This document shows positions 22,286-33,500 of a stretch of 41,494 nt of DNA, in pieces. How positions within the stretch are numbered: position 1 is the first letter of the stretch; each line of letters begins with the position of its first letter. Position numbers and translations under genes: made by a program. The notes beneath the pieces are model-generated. The model searched no databases. It worked only from the letters and a program-made list of their open reading frames with translations, and was not told the origin of the DNA. Source of the stretch: Candidatus Lokiarchaeota archaeon (GTDB lineage Archaea; Asgardarchaeota; Thorarchaeia; Thorarchaeales; Thorarchaeaceae); assembly GCA_014730275.1 (NCBI GenBank), contig WJIL01000001.1, forward strand, positions 1 through 41,494, given 5' to 3'.

Positions 22286-24073
22286 ATGGAGGGTATGCTA
22301 CTGGGCAGGAAAATCTTGTACGTAGGAGAGAGCGACGCTCTCCGTTCTGCAATTGATAATAGACTCAAAGAATCACCACTGAGTTTTGAAATCATGCAGT
22401 CCTCCACGATTGAGAACCTAGGTACGCTCTTAGAAAATAATGATTTTGTGGGCGTTATAACGGACGTCAAAGCATCCAGCACGTCACTTGTGGAAAACAT
22501 CTGCGAATTGTGCAACGAATGTGACATTTGCGCCATTTTGATTGTCGTTATTGAAGAAAATGTTGAGGAGAAAGGGCAAATCCCTGTTACTGAAGGCAAC
22601 AGCATGTTCATCATCACGGATCAAACAAGATTTCCTAAAGCTGCCCTCAAAGCAACGGACATAATCATCAGCGAAGTCATGCGGGAAGAATCCCTGGCAC
22701 TGCGCACAGGATGGCCGAGAGAGCATTTCAGAAGCATTTTTGAGAATGCGCGGGTCGGGATTAATCTGGTAGGGTTAGATGATAGAATCATCGAGGTGAA
22801 TCCTGAATTCCAAGATATGGTTGGCTATTCCGAAGAAGAGCTAAAAAATATGACAATCACAGAGGTGACTCACCCAGAGGATTTAGAGAAGGACTATGAG
22901 CTCCTCAACAGAATGCTAGCCGAAGACGAAGATCGCTATCAGATGGAGAAACGGTACATCACCAAAAGCGGAGATATAGTATGGGCTAACCTAACCGTGA
23001 CAGTAGTTCGAGATGATAATGGCAATCCCCTCTGGACAATTGGGATAGCACAAGATATCACGAAACAGAAGAAGACCCAACAAGAGCTGGAACGAGCTTT
23101 CAAGGCAATGGATAGTTCAATAGACGGTATTGCTATTCTCAACGAGAACCGGGAATATACCTACCTCAATGATGCTCATGCCGATATCTACGGGTATTCG
23201 AGGCCTGCAGACCTCCTGGGACTATCGTGGAAAGTCCTATATGGCCCCGAGGAGCGAGACAGATTCCAACAAGAAATAATGCCCTATCTCGACGAAAACG
23301 GGCATTGGAAGGGCGAAGCAGTCGGCAGAAAGAAAAATGGTAAAGAGTTCCCACAGGAAGTATCGCTTACTCTTCTTGAAGACGATGGGCTCATCTGCGT
23401 TGTAAGGGACATCAGCAAAAGGAAAGAAGTAGAAGAAAGGCTTAGGAAACAGAGAGAAGAGCTAAGTGAGTTTGCCCATGCAATGAGCCATGACCTATCA
23501 AATCGTCTGCACCAAGTTAGTGGATACCTAGATTTGTATCATCAAGATCATGACGAAGAAATGTATCGAAGAGCCCAACGCATAATATCTCATATGGGAG
23601 ATTTGCTCAAGTATAGTGTTGAGCTCGCCGATGCCGGACAAGTTGTTCAAAAGCAATCTGATGTAGACCTTGGCGAGGTTTTGATGGAAGTAGCAAGCAC
23701 TGTACTACCAAGAACCATCGACTATTCGCAGGAGGAACTACCAACCGTCGAGGCGGATAGGACAAAGTTGCTCCAAGTATTTCGAAATATCTTCGATAAT
23801 GCCGTAACGCATGGGAAGCCCGAGAACATCAAAGTCAGTGAAGAGAGGGGAAACGAGGGAATCCATCTGCAAATAATGAACGATGGAAAGCCGATTCCTT
23901 TGGAACATAAGGAGAACCTGTTCAAACGGGGTTTCACCACAAGCCCTTCGAACACCGGATTTGGGCTTACGATAGCAAAGAAAATAGTTGAGGCTCATGG
24001 CTGGAAAATTTCGCTCAAGTCCGTTAATCCACCAATATTCGATATTTTCATACCAAAGGTATTCATTCAGTAG
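22286..24073 (+). CDS. Receiver-like/PAS/PAS histidine kinase
   Basis: A soluble sensor kinase of 595 residues. Residues 8-130 look like a degenerate receiver (ILYVGESD at the first strand, VGVITD with Asp60 at the third). Two PAS domains follow (about 145-262 and 270-380), each ending in a PAC-type strand before DITKQKK and DISKRKE. The phospho-acceptor is His402 in AMSHDLSN, then a HATPase_c domain with N-box FRNIFDNAVTHG and G2 box TGFGLTIAKKIVEAHGW. No membrane helix is seen, so the signal is internal, perhaps through a PAS ligand. AGAGGTT precedes the ATG. A stand-alone receiver-like gene follows about 110 bp later, and a 7-helix sensor-like gene after that, which suggests one pathway. 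Confidence 0.92.
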   Translation: MEGMLLGRKILYVGESDALRSAIDNRLKESPLSFEIMQSSTIENLGTLLENNDFVGVITDVKASSTSLVENICELCNECDICAILIVVIEENVEEKGQIPVTEGNSMFIITDQTRFPKAALKATDIIISEVMREESLALRTGWPREHFRSIFENARVGINLVGLDDRIIEVNPEFQDMVGYSEEELKNMTITEVTHPEDLEKDYELLNRMLAEDEDRYQMEKRYITKSGDIVWANLTVTVVRDDNGNPLWTIGIAQDITKQKKTQQELERAFKAMDSSIDGIAILNENREYTYLNDAHADIYGYSRPADLLGLSWKVLYGPEERDRFQQEIMPYLDENGHWKGEAVGRKKNGKEFPQEVSLTLLEDDGLICVVRDISKRKEVEERLRKQREELSEFAHAMSHDLSNRLHQVSGYLDLYHQDHDEEMYRRAQRIISHMGDLLKYSVELADAGQVVQKQSDVDLGEVLMEVASTVLPRTIDYSQEELPTVEADRTKLLQVFRNIFDNAVTHGKPENIKVSEERGNEGIHLQIMNDGKPIPLEHKENLFKRGFTTSPSNTGFGLTIAKKIVEAHGWKISLKSVNPPIFDIFIPKVFIQ

Positions 24074-24182
24074 CTACGAGTTCAGCTACGATATGCTGGA
24101 TTACCCTAAACATATTTGATTGAACGTAACTAATACATAGAGCGGTTCCTAAGAGTCAAATGAACAATGGAGCTTGGTTTGC

Positions 24183-24563
24183 TTGAGAGTAGTTGTAATC
24201 GGTGAAACAGATAGGGATCTTGTCGGGATTAGCAACCTATTGAGAAGTGAAGAACAAAGTGTAGACACAGCAAGTAAATGGATAGGAGAAATATCAAAAG
24301 CTCGCATACTCGATGAGGAAGATCCCGAGTTCGAACAGAAGCTCATTGATGCGAATCCCAATGTGGCCATCATCGTATTGGATTCCGAGAAAGAATATGT
24401 ACTCCGGTCAAAGAGTCTAATCAGAGATGTTAGAAAAAAGATTCCGGGTCTTATTGTGATAGGACTTGTAAATACAACGGGATCAGAAGAATCGTTACCT
24501 ATTGATAGAATCGAATCAGTGCTGGGCGTTACCTGCTACGAATTCCCGCCTCCTGAAACATAA
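24183..24563 (+). CDS. Small receiver-like protein
   Basis: 126 residues from TTG 24183, chosen because GGAG lies 10 nt upstream; a TTG at 24174 would be only 1 nt from it. The sequence alternates strands and helices as in CheY-type receivers: RVVVIGETD (strand 1 with an acidic pair), VAIIVLD (strand 3 ending in Asp), GLIVIGLV (strand 4). The expected Lys on strand 5 is not evident near VTCYEFPPP, so phosphorylation is doubtful. It resembles the N-terminal segment of the kinase just upstream (ILYVGESD versus VVVIGETD). Likely a partner or decoy for that kinase. Confidence 0.6.
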   Translation: MRVVVIGETDRDLVGISNLLRSEEQSVDTASKWIGEISKARILDEEDPEFEQKLIDANPNVAIIVLDSEKEYVLRSKSLIRDVRKKIPGLIVIGLVNTTGSEESLPIDRIESVLGVTCYEFPPPET

Positions 24564-24627
24564 TGGGTTTCACCAAATTCGGTTTATTAGGAGGAATGCT
24601 CGTAAGGTACAGTAACTGTGATAGACG

Positions 24628-25689
24628 ATGGCATCGCCTACACTCATTGCACTCCTCTTCAGTTCTGCGGCAATCAGCCTTATTGCAATGGCTGTAATAT
24701 TTCGATCTTGGTGGAGGAACAGGCTACTGACTTCTTTTCTCTATATCCTCGCAATAGCTTGCTTCGCAGGTATGGCATGGGATATGCTGCTTGACCAGGT
24801 GTATATGCCATTCAGAAACTGGAGACTGAACATCGGTGGCGAAACGATTTGGGTGTCCAATCTTTTACTTGCCTTCCTTCTTGTAGGAGGCTTCATTTTC
24901 TGGTACTTCGCGGTACTGTATTCACAATACGAGACTCTTCCTCCCCGATCAAACGTTATTGCATTTCTTGCTGGAGCGGCATTATTGGCAGAACTTGAAG
25001 TGGAAAGCTGGTCTGCTCTGTTTCCACTCGTAATTGAAGCCATTGCCTTTGGATTATTCATAGTAGAGCTCATTCGATATGGTAGGCGGGTTAGTCGGCT
25101 AGGGCATCATGACAATGAGAGACAGATTCATCTTCATTTCTCAGGCTTTCTTGTATGGCTCATGGCTGGGCCGTTGGGTGTAGTTCTTGGGAATGTACCC
25201 GGAGTGCCAGGCTGGATTGGTGATCTCTGGCCTATTCCATACGGGCTTGGGTTGTTGATGGTTGCTTACTCTGTGGCGGTGAATCCACGAATGTTGATAC
25301 TCAGTGAAGCGAGACCATTAGATTTGTTGATATTAGACAAGAAAGGGAATCTTGTAATTGCTCAGAGATTTGAAGAATACCCGCAAAGTGTGGATTCTGA
25401 GCTTATGGGCTCGGCCTTGTCTGGAATACTTAGCCTGATGCAGGATATGCTCGCTTCAAAGAAAGAGCTAGAACGAATTGACCATGGTGATGTCAAGATC
25501 ATAATAGAACATGGTGTACTTACCACTTTCATACTTGTAGCAACACTTGAAACACCAAGCCTGAGACAATCCTTACGAAATCTGTGTATGGAATTTGAAG
25601 CCAACTATCGCAATCAGCTGGTTGAAGACACCAGCCTAGTCAGTTCATATGAAGACTTCAAGGAACGAACCGAGCAGGTACTGCGTTGA
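24628..25689 (+). CDS. Seven-helix membrane protein with a longin/roadblock-like cytosolic domain
   Basis: 353 residues. Residues 1-225 contain about seven membrane helices (near 5-25, 34-54, 75-98, 107-124, 126-147, 170-190, 200-220), a layout like 7TM sensor modules. Residues about 230-353 form a soluble domain with the order strand-strand-helix-strand-strand-helix: LDLLILDKKG, NLVIAQRFEE, a helix around LSGILSLMQDML, DVKIIIEHG, TTFILVATL, then a long helix. That order suits longin, roadblock or profilin-like folds, which are abundant in Asgard archaea as GTPase partners. No kinase motif is present. An in-frame stop just before ATG 24628 fixes the earliest start. Domain call is by predicted topology only. 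Confidence 0.65.
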   Translation: MASPTLIALLFSSAAISLIAMAVIFRSWWRNRLLTSFLYILAIACFAGMAWDMLLDQVYMPFRNWRLNIGGETIWVSNLLLAFLLVGGFIFWYFAVLYSQYETLPPRSNVIAFLAGAALLAELEVESWSALFPLVIEAIAFGLFIVELIRYGRRVSRLGHHDNERQIHLHFSGFLVWLMAGPLGVVLGNVPGVPGWIGDLWPIPYGLGLLMVAYSVAVNPRMLILSEARPLDLLILDKKGNLVIAQRFEEYPQSVDSELMGSALSGILSLMQDMLASKKELERIDHGDVKIIIEHGVLTTFILVATLETPSLRQSLRNLCMEFEANYRNQLVEDTSLVSSYEDFKERTEQVLR

Positions 25690-25752
25690 AAAACTGGAGA
25701 AGTACCCATGGTCAGAGTAATAAGACATCTTGAGATGACTGGATGAGAGGTC

Positions 25753-26790
25753 TTGAAAGTGGGAGCATCAGCTACTACTGTACTTTTCATCTGGGATGTG
25801 CGTGAAGATCTTCGGGAATACATAGTAGATGGCCTTGCAGATGTGAAAGGGGCCAACCTGATTTTTCCAGAGAGCTCTGATGAAGAGGATTACATCGAGT
25901 ACGCTCCCGATGCTGATATCATCGTTGGGTGGAGGCCAAGTAAGAACCTGCTAGAAACCGCCCAGAATCTTCGGTTGTACATAAATCCTGGAGCTGGAGT
26001 ACAGCACCTTCTTGATAAATTTCGATCTTTGGATCCTTCACGAAATGTCACATTGGTGAATGGCCATGGGAATTCCTATTTCACCGCCCAGCATGCTGTA
26101 GCTCTCTTACTTGCTTTGACGAATAAAGTAATACCTCATCATAATTGGATGACCCAAGGAAAATGGCGGATGGGAGATGAGCAAGCGCAATCAACACCAA
26201 TGAGAGAAAGGCATGTGGGATTGCTGGGGTATGGAGCAGTAAACAGCAAAGTACACAGATTCCTCAGTGGTTTCAGGCTCGAGTTCTCCGTCCTCAAGAC
26301 CAGCTGGGAAAACGAGCATGATTTACCCACACCTATCACAAGATACACCCCTCCAAATCTTCACGCGTTCTTGGAAGCAATAGACACTCTCATCATAGCA
26401 GTCCCATTGACAGACAAGACAGAAGGATTGATTGGAGAAGAAGAGCTGAAGCTTCTTGGAGAGAAGGCTTTCTTGGTTAACATGTCACGAGGCGATGTTG
26501 TTGACGAGGGTGCCCTCTATCGAGCATTAAAAAATGATGCCATCAAGGGTGCCTCTATTGATGTCTGGTACGAATACAAACCAGAACCAGATGAGAAAGA
26601 CCGTAAGTTCCCTTACGATGAAGAGCAGCATCCATTTCACAATCTGGAAAATGTCGTTCTATCGCCACACCGAGGTGCATCGCCTATGAACGACCTCAGG
26701 CGGTGGAATGAAGTAATCGAGAACATACGACAATTCACAACCAAAAGAGAGAATTTCCTCAATATAGTCGACATACAAAGAGGCTACTAA
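25753..26790 (+). CDS. D-isomer-specific 2-hydroxyacid dehydrogenase family protein
   Basis: An NAD(P)-dependent oxidoreductase of the D-2-hydroxyacid dehydrogenase family, interconverting 2-oxo and 2-hydroxy acids. The Rossmann dinucleotide motif is GLLGYGAVNSKV. Family motifs follow: LIIAVPLTDKTEGLI, VNMSRGDVVDE (catalytic Arg), an acidic residue in the YEYKPEPDE region and SPHRGAS with the catalytic His. The N-terminal part matches the flanking substrate domain (GWRPSKNLLETAQNLRLY). At 345 residues it has normal length. The start is TTG 25753 just after GAGAGG; a GTG two codons later is possible. Specific substrate is unknown. Its position after the signalling genes may be incidental. Confidence 0.88.
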   Translation: MKVGASATTVLFIWDVREDLREYIVDGLADVKGANLIFPESSDEEDYIEYAPDADIIVGWRPSKNLLETAQNLRLYINPGAGVQHLLDKFRSLDPSRNVTLVNGHGNSYFTAQHAVALLLALTNKVIPHHNWMTQGKWRMGDEQAQSTPMRERHVGLLGYGAVNSKVHRFLSGFRLEFSVLKTSWENEHDLPTPITRYTPPNLHAFLEAIDTLIIAVPLTDKTEGLIGEEELKLLGEKAFLVNMSRGDVVDEGALYRALKNDAIKGASIDVWYEYKPEPDEKDRKFPYDEEQHPFHNLENVVLSPHRGASPMNDLRRWNEVIENIRQFTTKRENFLNIVDIQRGY

Positions 26791-27008
26791 GCGCAGCTGA
26801 GATTTATTAGGTACGATGTATTTTAGTTTTCCAACAAAATACACCATTAATGGTCCAATGGCTGAGATTCCACCTGTCGAATCAAGGTTCTACCGCACGT
26901 GCGGAGCTGAATCGACAAAGTAATTCGGATGTAGGAGTTACACTGGAACTCAATCATGAGAGGATGATGAGTGTGGAAAATTGTCGCGTCAACGGAGGAG
27001 GAAAACCC

Positions 27009-30000
27009 TTGAGGAAAATCCTGAGCTTATTCTTCATAACAATCATGCTAATTTTACCTGTTCAAACGCAGTTTGTGCCAACGAATCAACTGAGTGTGGA
27101 ACCTGCACGCACCGTCTTAGCGCAAGAACCTGGAACTCGACTAGAAGGTGAAAATCTTGCACCCCATGTTCCCATCTATATCAATGATACGACGGATTTC
27201 CAAAGCCAAGGATGGCCTGGTACTGGTACTGAAGGAGACCCATTTGTGATATCTGATCTCAATATCACCTACGATATAGACCAAGTGCTGATTAGAATCT
27301 ATAACGTAGATTCGTATTTCGTTATCAGAGACTGCTATCTTGGTCAATTGTCAGTCAGTTGGGGAATTCACATAGAGAATGTAACAAATGCTGCCATTGA
27401 ATTCGTTACAGTATCTTCGAAAGGAAACGGAATCAACTTCGTTAACACAATCAATTCTACCATATCCTACGTTGATGCAAATGTCGAGACCCCAGAGGGT
27501 TTGAACGTTCTCAGCTCTGCGAATGTGGAAATCGAGCATAATCGGATTTCAGGATATGGGCTTTATGTCAGAGAGAGTAGCGGAATCGAGGTGCAGTACA
27601 ACGAGATAACAGATGCAGGAGCGATTGGTGCTCTCATCTATCAATCAAATGGCACTATGATTTCATCCAATCAAATTCTGCGCACAACGAATTTTGGTGT
27701 TCGACTGGAGAATAGCAGTTTCTGCGAAATCAATGGGAATACCATTGAAGAATCGGGAACCAATGGAATCCATCTTGTACTCTCTGAATACACGATTATC
27801 GAAAACAACGAAATTCGCTACGCAGGCAGTCGAGGTATCCAATTTGATAGCGACGAATGGATAGAAATTGTAGGAAACCACATTAGCAACGTTAGCAGTC
27901 ATCCAATTTACACTGGAGATTCAGCCAACGGCATAATATCTGGCAACGAAATAATGGATAATCCATCAAGTGCGGGGGTTGTCTTTCAAACAGCGGTGGA
28001 GAACTTCACAATCAGCAACAACTACATCGAAAACACTTGGGGCGGGATATTCACGATGTCTGGTTCCAATGTAAACATGACAGGGAACATCATAGAAGAC
28101 GTTCATAATTACTTCATTGCGCATCAATCAATACCTGACGGTTTGGTATTCAACAATACCTGTGCAGATTCAGATGAGTTCGGTCTGTACGTGACGATGT
28201 CTCCCAGAACAGTTGTTTCTAATAATGTTGTAAACGGCTCTGGAATTCGCTCAATAATTGTGGATCGCGCAAACATCACAGTAAGTGGAAACCTAGTGTA
28301 CGACTCTCCATTAGGAATCCAGGCAACCTCAAATGCCAACAATGTGAGTGTCTTTGATAATCAACTGTACTCGATAGACGTAGCTATCCAGATATCTGGA
28401 GATGACGCTTTTGTTGATTCGAATCAAATCATGGATTGTGGTACAGGAATCGAAATAAATTCGGGTGCAGAAGAAGCTGATATTTCTAAGAATGACATTG
28501 ACAATGTGGATGATGGGATTTACCTCACAGGGTCCAATATATCTGCCAGCAACAACACCATCGGTAATGCGGATTATGGCATTTACATAGATAGTGCTGT
28601 GAATCCAGAATTGGAAGACAATATCATCGGAGCCTCAACAATTGGAATCTATATTCATTCTTCAACCAATGGACTATTCGAAGGCAACAACATGACGGAG
28701 TGTGGTTTCTATTTCAGTAATGGGCAGTCCATTGCTAACCTCAATCACTCATTTGCCGAGAATCACGTAAATGAGAAACCCGTCTATTATGCCCTTAATG
28801 AACAGGCACTTGGTCTCGATGGAGCGGATTACGGTGAAATCATTTTGGTCAATTGCTCAGACTCTTCCATCAATGGTGGTGTGTTTACGTGGAGCACTTC
28901 TGCTTTCTTGATTTATCATTCAGAGAGAATCGACATATCAAATGTTCACCTGTCAGATTTATGGTATCCAGTGTCGGTTTATCAGACCGCTAATCTTACA
29001 ATCGAGGATTCCATTTTCGGAGGCAGGTTGAATACGGCCGTAATTTACGCCGACTATTCAGATGGTTTGGCGGTGTACAACGGATCGTTTACGCAACTAG
29101 ACGGAGATGCAATCTCCATCAGGAACACAAACCCATACTCAGTTGAGCAAAGTCATTTCTCAGATATCACAGGTTCTGCAATATTCACCTATTCGGTCTC
29201 TGATGGAACTATACAAGGAAATGACTTCATCAACGCTACATACGGGGTCAGGTTCACTTTCACCTACGATACTCTTGTCAATGATTGTGTGTTTATGTGG
29301 AATACTTATGGCATTCATTCGTCTTCGGAATCTGACGATAACAATGTAACGTTCAACACCATTCATGATAACCAGTATGGAATAAGAATGGATGACTCCT
29401 TCACATGGTACATATACAACAACACAGTAAGATGGAATTCCTACGGTGTATATATCACCACTACAAATGACGATCAGTGGATTTACAATAACACATTTGC
29501 CTTGAATGCCATATACAACGGATATGATGATGGTGCGGATTATTGGGATGACCGTACTGATGGGGGCAACTACTGGGGCGACTATGATGGCACAGGTGTT
29601 CACGATATACCCGGCGGAACTTCCGTAGATCGCTGGCCCTACAAATATGTTGAGACAGAACCGATTATCAACAATCCGCAGGACATCTGGTATGCTGAAG
29701 GGTCGGAAGGCAATAAGATAACATGGCTGCCTTTTGATAACAATCTTAGAGATTGGACTGTGGAAATAGATGGCAGTCTCTGGGCATCAGGCGCCTGGAA
29801 TTACAATAATGTATCTGTAAATATTGACGGGCTCCCATACGGAATGCATGAAGCAATAATCATGGTGCGAGATCTTGATGATAATAATGTCACAGACTCA
29901 GTGCTGATTCATGTCTTTGATGACACCGCACCGGAAATCGACCATATTCCCGATAGAATCGCATTCGTTGATGGAACAGATCAAATGCTCTCATGGGAGG

Positions 30001-30587
30001 TTTCCGATCTAAATCCTGCAACCTATCAGGTCTATGTCGATGGTAGCGAGCTAGAAGACGGAACTTGGACATCAGGCACTCTCGAAGTGGATATAGATGG
30101 TTTCGCAGCTGGAATTCATCAATTCCAAATCGTAATTACAGATGTGGATGGGAACGAAGCTACCGATACTGTTGATGTAAGATTCATCGAAGATGATGAG
30201 GGGCCAACCATCGACAGCCCACCGGATCTCATGTATGTCGTGGATACGACTGGAAATTCCATCGTATGGTCACCGTCTGATGAGTATCCAGACTATTACG
30301 TCATTTCAAGCAATGAGACAGAAATCAAGCAAGGGAATTGGGGAGGATCCCGAATAACACTCAATGTGGATGGTCTTGATGTTGGTACTCATTCATTCAC
30401 CTTGACGGTTTATGACGGCAGTGGTCAGAGCGCTTCAGATTCTGTGAATGTGACGGTTCTACCCACGCAGCCAACCACACCAGAACAACCGCTTGACTAT
30501 CTAACAGTCTTGCTCATAGGAGCCGCGATAGGAGGGACTGTTCTTGTGATTGCTGGCGTCCTTTACTACAGGAGGGAAAAACAGTGA
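27009..30587 (+). CDS. Surface-anchored NosD-like beta-helix protein with Ig-like stalk (first paralogue)
   Basis: A very large exported protein of 1192 residues. TTG 27009 is preferred because GGAGGAGG (26994-27001) lies 7 nt before it and the signal peptide then starts at once (LRKILSLFFITIMLILPV). An in-frame ATG at 26850 would add 53 unlikely residues. After an entry motif, QGWPGTGTEGDPFVISDLNI, some 30 or more right-handed beta-helix repeats (NosD/PbH1 type, with recurring N-x-I/V-x-x-N steps) run to about residue 870. A NYWGDYDGTG closing motif, three Ig-like repeats, a membrane helix and a basic end follow. Such proteins bind or cleave polysaccharides, but no catalytic motif is visible. 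The next gene overlaps its stop codon. Confidence 0.88.
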   Translation: MRKILSLFFITIMLILPVQTQFVPTNQLSVEPARTVLAQEPGTRLEGENLAPHVPIYINDTTDFQSQGWPGTGTEGDPFVISDLNITYDIDQVLIRIYNVDSYFVIRDCYLGQLSVSWGIHIENVTNAAIEFVTVSSKGNGINFVNTINSTISYVDANVETPEGLNVLSSANVEIEHNRISGYGLYVRESSGIEVQYNEITDAGAIGALIYQSNGTMISSNQILRTTNFGVRLENSSFCEINGNTIEESGTNGIHLVLSEYTIIENNEIRYAGSRGIQFDSDEWIEIVGNHISNVSSHPIYTGDSANGIISGNEIMDNPSSAGVVFQTAVENFTISNNYIENTWGGIFTMSGSNVNMTGNIIEDVHNYFIAHQSIPDGLVFNNTCADSDEFGLYVTMSPRTVVSNNVVNGSGIRSIIVDRANITVSGNLVYDSPLGIQATSNANNVSVFDNQLYSIDVAIQISGDDAFVDSNQIMDCGTGIEINSGAEEADISKNDIDNVDDGIYLTGSNISASNNTIGNADYGIYIDSAVNPELEDNIIGASTIGIYIHSSTNGLFEGNNMTECGFYFSNGQSIANLNHSFAENHVNEKPVYYALNEQALGLDGADYGEIILVNCSDSSINGGVFTWSTSAFLIYHSERIDISNVHLSDLWYPVSVYQTANLTIEDSIFGGRLNTAVIYADYSDGLAVYNGSFTQLDGDAISIRNTNPYSVEQSHFSDITGSAIFTYSVSDGTIQGNDFINATYGVRFTFTYDTLVNDCVFMWNTYGIHSSSESDDNNVTFNTIHDNQYGIRMDDSFTWYIYNNTVRWNSYGVYITTTNDDQWIYNNTFALNAIYNGYDDGADYWDDRTDGGNYWGDYDGTGVHDIPGGTSVDRWPYKYVETEPIINNPQDIWYAEGSEGNKITWLPFDNNLRDWTVEIDGSLWASGAWNYNNVSVNIDGLPYGMHEAIIMVRDLDDNNVTDSVLIHVFDDTAPEIDHIPDRIAFVDGTDQMLSWEVSDLNPATYQVYVDGSELEDGTWTSGTLEVDIDGFAAGIHQFQIVITDVDGNEATDTVDVRFIEDDEGPTIDSPPDLMYVVDTTGNSIVWSPSDEYPDYYVISSNETEIKQGNWGGSRITLNVDGLDVGTHSFTLTVYDGSGQSASDSVNVTVLPTQPTTPEQPLDYLTVLLIGAAIGGTVLVIAGVLYYRREKQ

Positions 30588-33500
30588 AGAGAAATTCAAT
30601 AGCTATCATTGCGCTGACAATTCTAGTATTGCAACCGATTCTGATAATGGGTATCGGATGGCCCATTTCTGAATCAGTACCACTGGCAAGTAATCCTTTT
30701 ACTACGGCACAGGAACCCGGCTCACGACTAGACCCAGGTGAGTACACACCGCATGTGCCAATCGTAATTGACGAAACTTCGGACTTTGAGACACAAGGTT
30801 GGCCAGGGTCAGGAACACCTGCGGATCCCTATGTGATTTCCGAGTTGAACATCACTTACGATGTGGATGAGCACTTAATCAGTATCATAAACACGAACGC
30901 ATCCTTTGTAATCCAGGATTGCTATCTGGCCCAAGATTCGTTGGAATGGGCAGTCAGATTGGCCAACACAACTGCGGCCGCAATCGAGTATATAACTGTC
31001 GATTCTGCAAGAGGGGGAATCTATCTTGATAATTGCAATAACACGCAAATCATGCATTCGGACATTGCAGCTCATTCCACAACTAGCGGGCTAGCCTACG
31101 CAGTTTATCTAGGCGACTCGGCATATTGCTCAGTAGAAAACAACAGGTTAGAAAGCGAGTATCGTGTGGTATATGGAATAGAAAGCCACAATCTGACCCT
31201 TTCGCAGAACACAGTATATGGAAATGTCGGATACTTCATATTCTGGTTGTCATATTGCAATGACACAAGCATCTTATCGGAAACTCTGTATGGTGGGTAC
31301 GATCTGCTTGTCAGCCACTGTCATCACCTTACGTTCAACAACTTGTTTATCAACGGTGCTGGGGGGCTTCATTTATCACAATCAACTGATATTCTGATAG
31401 AAGACTCAGACATCACCGCTTCCAACTCAGAGGCGCTTGATGCAGAGCAGATGCATCATACCGTACTTCACAATACTGTATTTAGCTCGGGTAGCTCTGT
31501 TGGTATGGAAATAGATGGAAGCAACAATCTGGATATCACAGAATGTACAATAGCCGATGCTGCTGTTCATGGTGCCATCATTGATAATTCGGCCAATTTG
31601 TCAATGTCCGACCTATCGGTATCCAATACAGGCGGTTACGGACTGAATCTCAACGACGTCTACAATTTTACTTTGGAAAACAGTGATATTTCGAATACTG
31701 GAGACGAAGGAGTCTATTTCGATGGCTGTAATAATATCACGTTCGTAAATAATCTCATTTCCTATACGGGAGAAAGTGGGGTATATACCCAATTTTGCGA
31801 GAACCTCACTTCGACAGACAATCATGTCCAATATGCTGACGAATATGGCTTCTACCACAATCTCGGAGATAATTTGGTATTTCATCGGAATACAGTGAGC
31901 TATGCAACCGACGATGGAATTCGTATTGATATTGCCGACGACGCATCGATTATGGATAATCAGGTAAGCTATTCTGAAGAAAATGGATTATCGATAAGCG
32001 ACTGTGATAGAGCAATCATTCATGACAACTCTGTTGACCATTCTGAGGACGGAATACAAATTGATTCGTGTGTGAACACCAGCATAATGCACAACACCGT
32101 TCAGGATGCAGTTGGAACTGCAGTCGATCTCTCTGATATGGAGACCTGTGTAATAGACAGCAATACCATAGATGCAGAAGCTAACTACGGTGTATCGCTT
32201 AGCCTTATGGAAGATTGCAATATAACAAACAACGCGGTAACAGGAAGCGGTTTCTTCTGGAATCCTACGCACCCGATAGGATACTATGAGCATGTCTTCG
32301 AAAACAACACAGTCAACGGTATGGACATTTACTTCGGAATCCACCTTGATGGGGAGGACATTACAGCAGGTGATTGGGCGCAGATATTCCTAGTGAATTG
32401 TACAAATATGAATGTGCACGACGGGGTTTTCAATCAGATTACAATTCCAGTCGAACTCATGCATAGCGACAATTGCGCGGTCTCCAATATTGAATCCACG
32501 AACAATGTTCAAGGTATCCGTCTTTATAGAAGTGAAAACGCTTCACTAGATGCCATTGAATATGTTGGAATAGGGCGGAGTTATGGGGTAATAGCCGAAT
32601 ACTCCCATGGGCTTGAGATGGCCAATTCATCAATCGAAGCTTGTTACGGTAATTTCTACTACGGCCTGCAAATCATAGATTCTAACAGAGTTAGGATAGA
32701 AGACTGCAATTTCAACCACAATTACAGACATCTATACGTCTATGACTCATTTGACGGCGTTATTTTGGACAACGAGTTTCATAATTCGATTTCATATGGC
32801 ATGTACATAACACCACAGACCACAGAGTATATTCGGATTATGGACAACCTTATTTTGAATGCAACCTATGGAATTTACATTGACAGAGCAAACAACGTTA
32901 CTATCCAGAACAATACTGTTAGATACTGCACGGGGCATGGTATTCGTTACGGTGGTTCCTCAATCAATGCTCTTAATGTCACACTGAACACCTTGGAAAA
33001 CAATCAGGACGGCATCTGGATTAGCAATAATGATGTGTCGTTAGTTAGCAATAACACGATTCGCTGGAATTATCGCTACGGAATATATGTTGATACACCA
33101 GCGGTTCCCGATATATACTACAATATCATTGCTCTCAATCACGAAGCCAACGGTGAAGACGAAAATGTGGGAACATTCTGGGATGATGGCGTCGATACAG
33201 GAAATTGGTGGGACGATTATGCTCCACCAGGAGCCTATGATGTAGATGGTGATACCCAGGATAGGTATCCAATGCAGTACTTGCCCACCGAGCCAATCAT
33301 AGACCAGCCCCAAGACATCTACTACGCAGAGGGTTCCACAGGCAATGAAATCATCTGGTATGCCTACGATGATTATCTCAAAGAATGGTCAGTCAGTATT
33401 GATGGTGACACTTGGGATTCTGACGCGTGGAATTACGACAATATAACTGTGGAAGTTGATGGCCTTGAATATGGCACCCATACCGCAGTGCTTACTGTGT

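Noticed and set aside
24070-24089. GTAGCT/AGCTAC inverted repeat at the end of the PAS kinase gene as terminator
   Set aside because: Stem of only 6 bp with no T-tract after it; could be chance.
26850-27008. 53-residue N-terminal extension of the first beta-helix protein
   Set aside because: It would bury the signal peptide, and the TTG at 27009 has a far better ribosome site.
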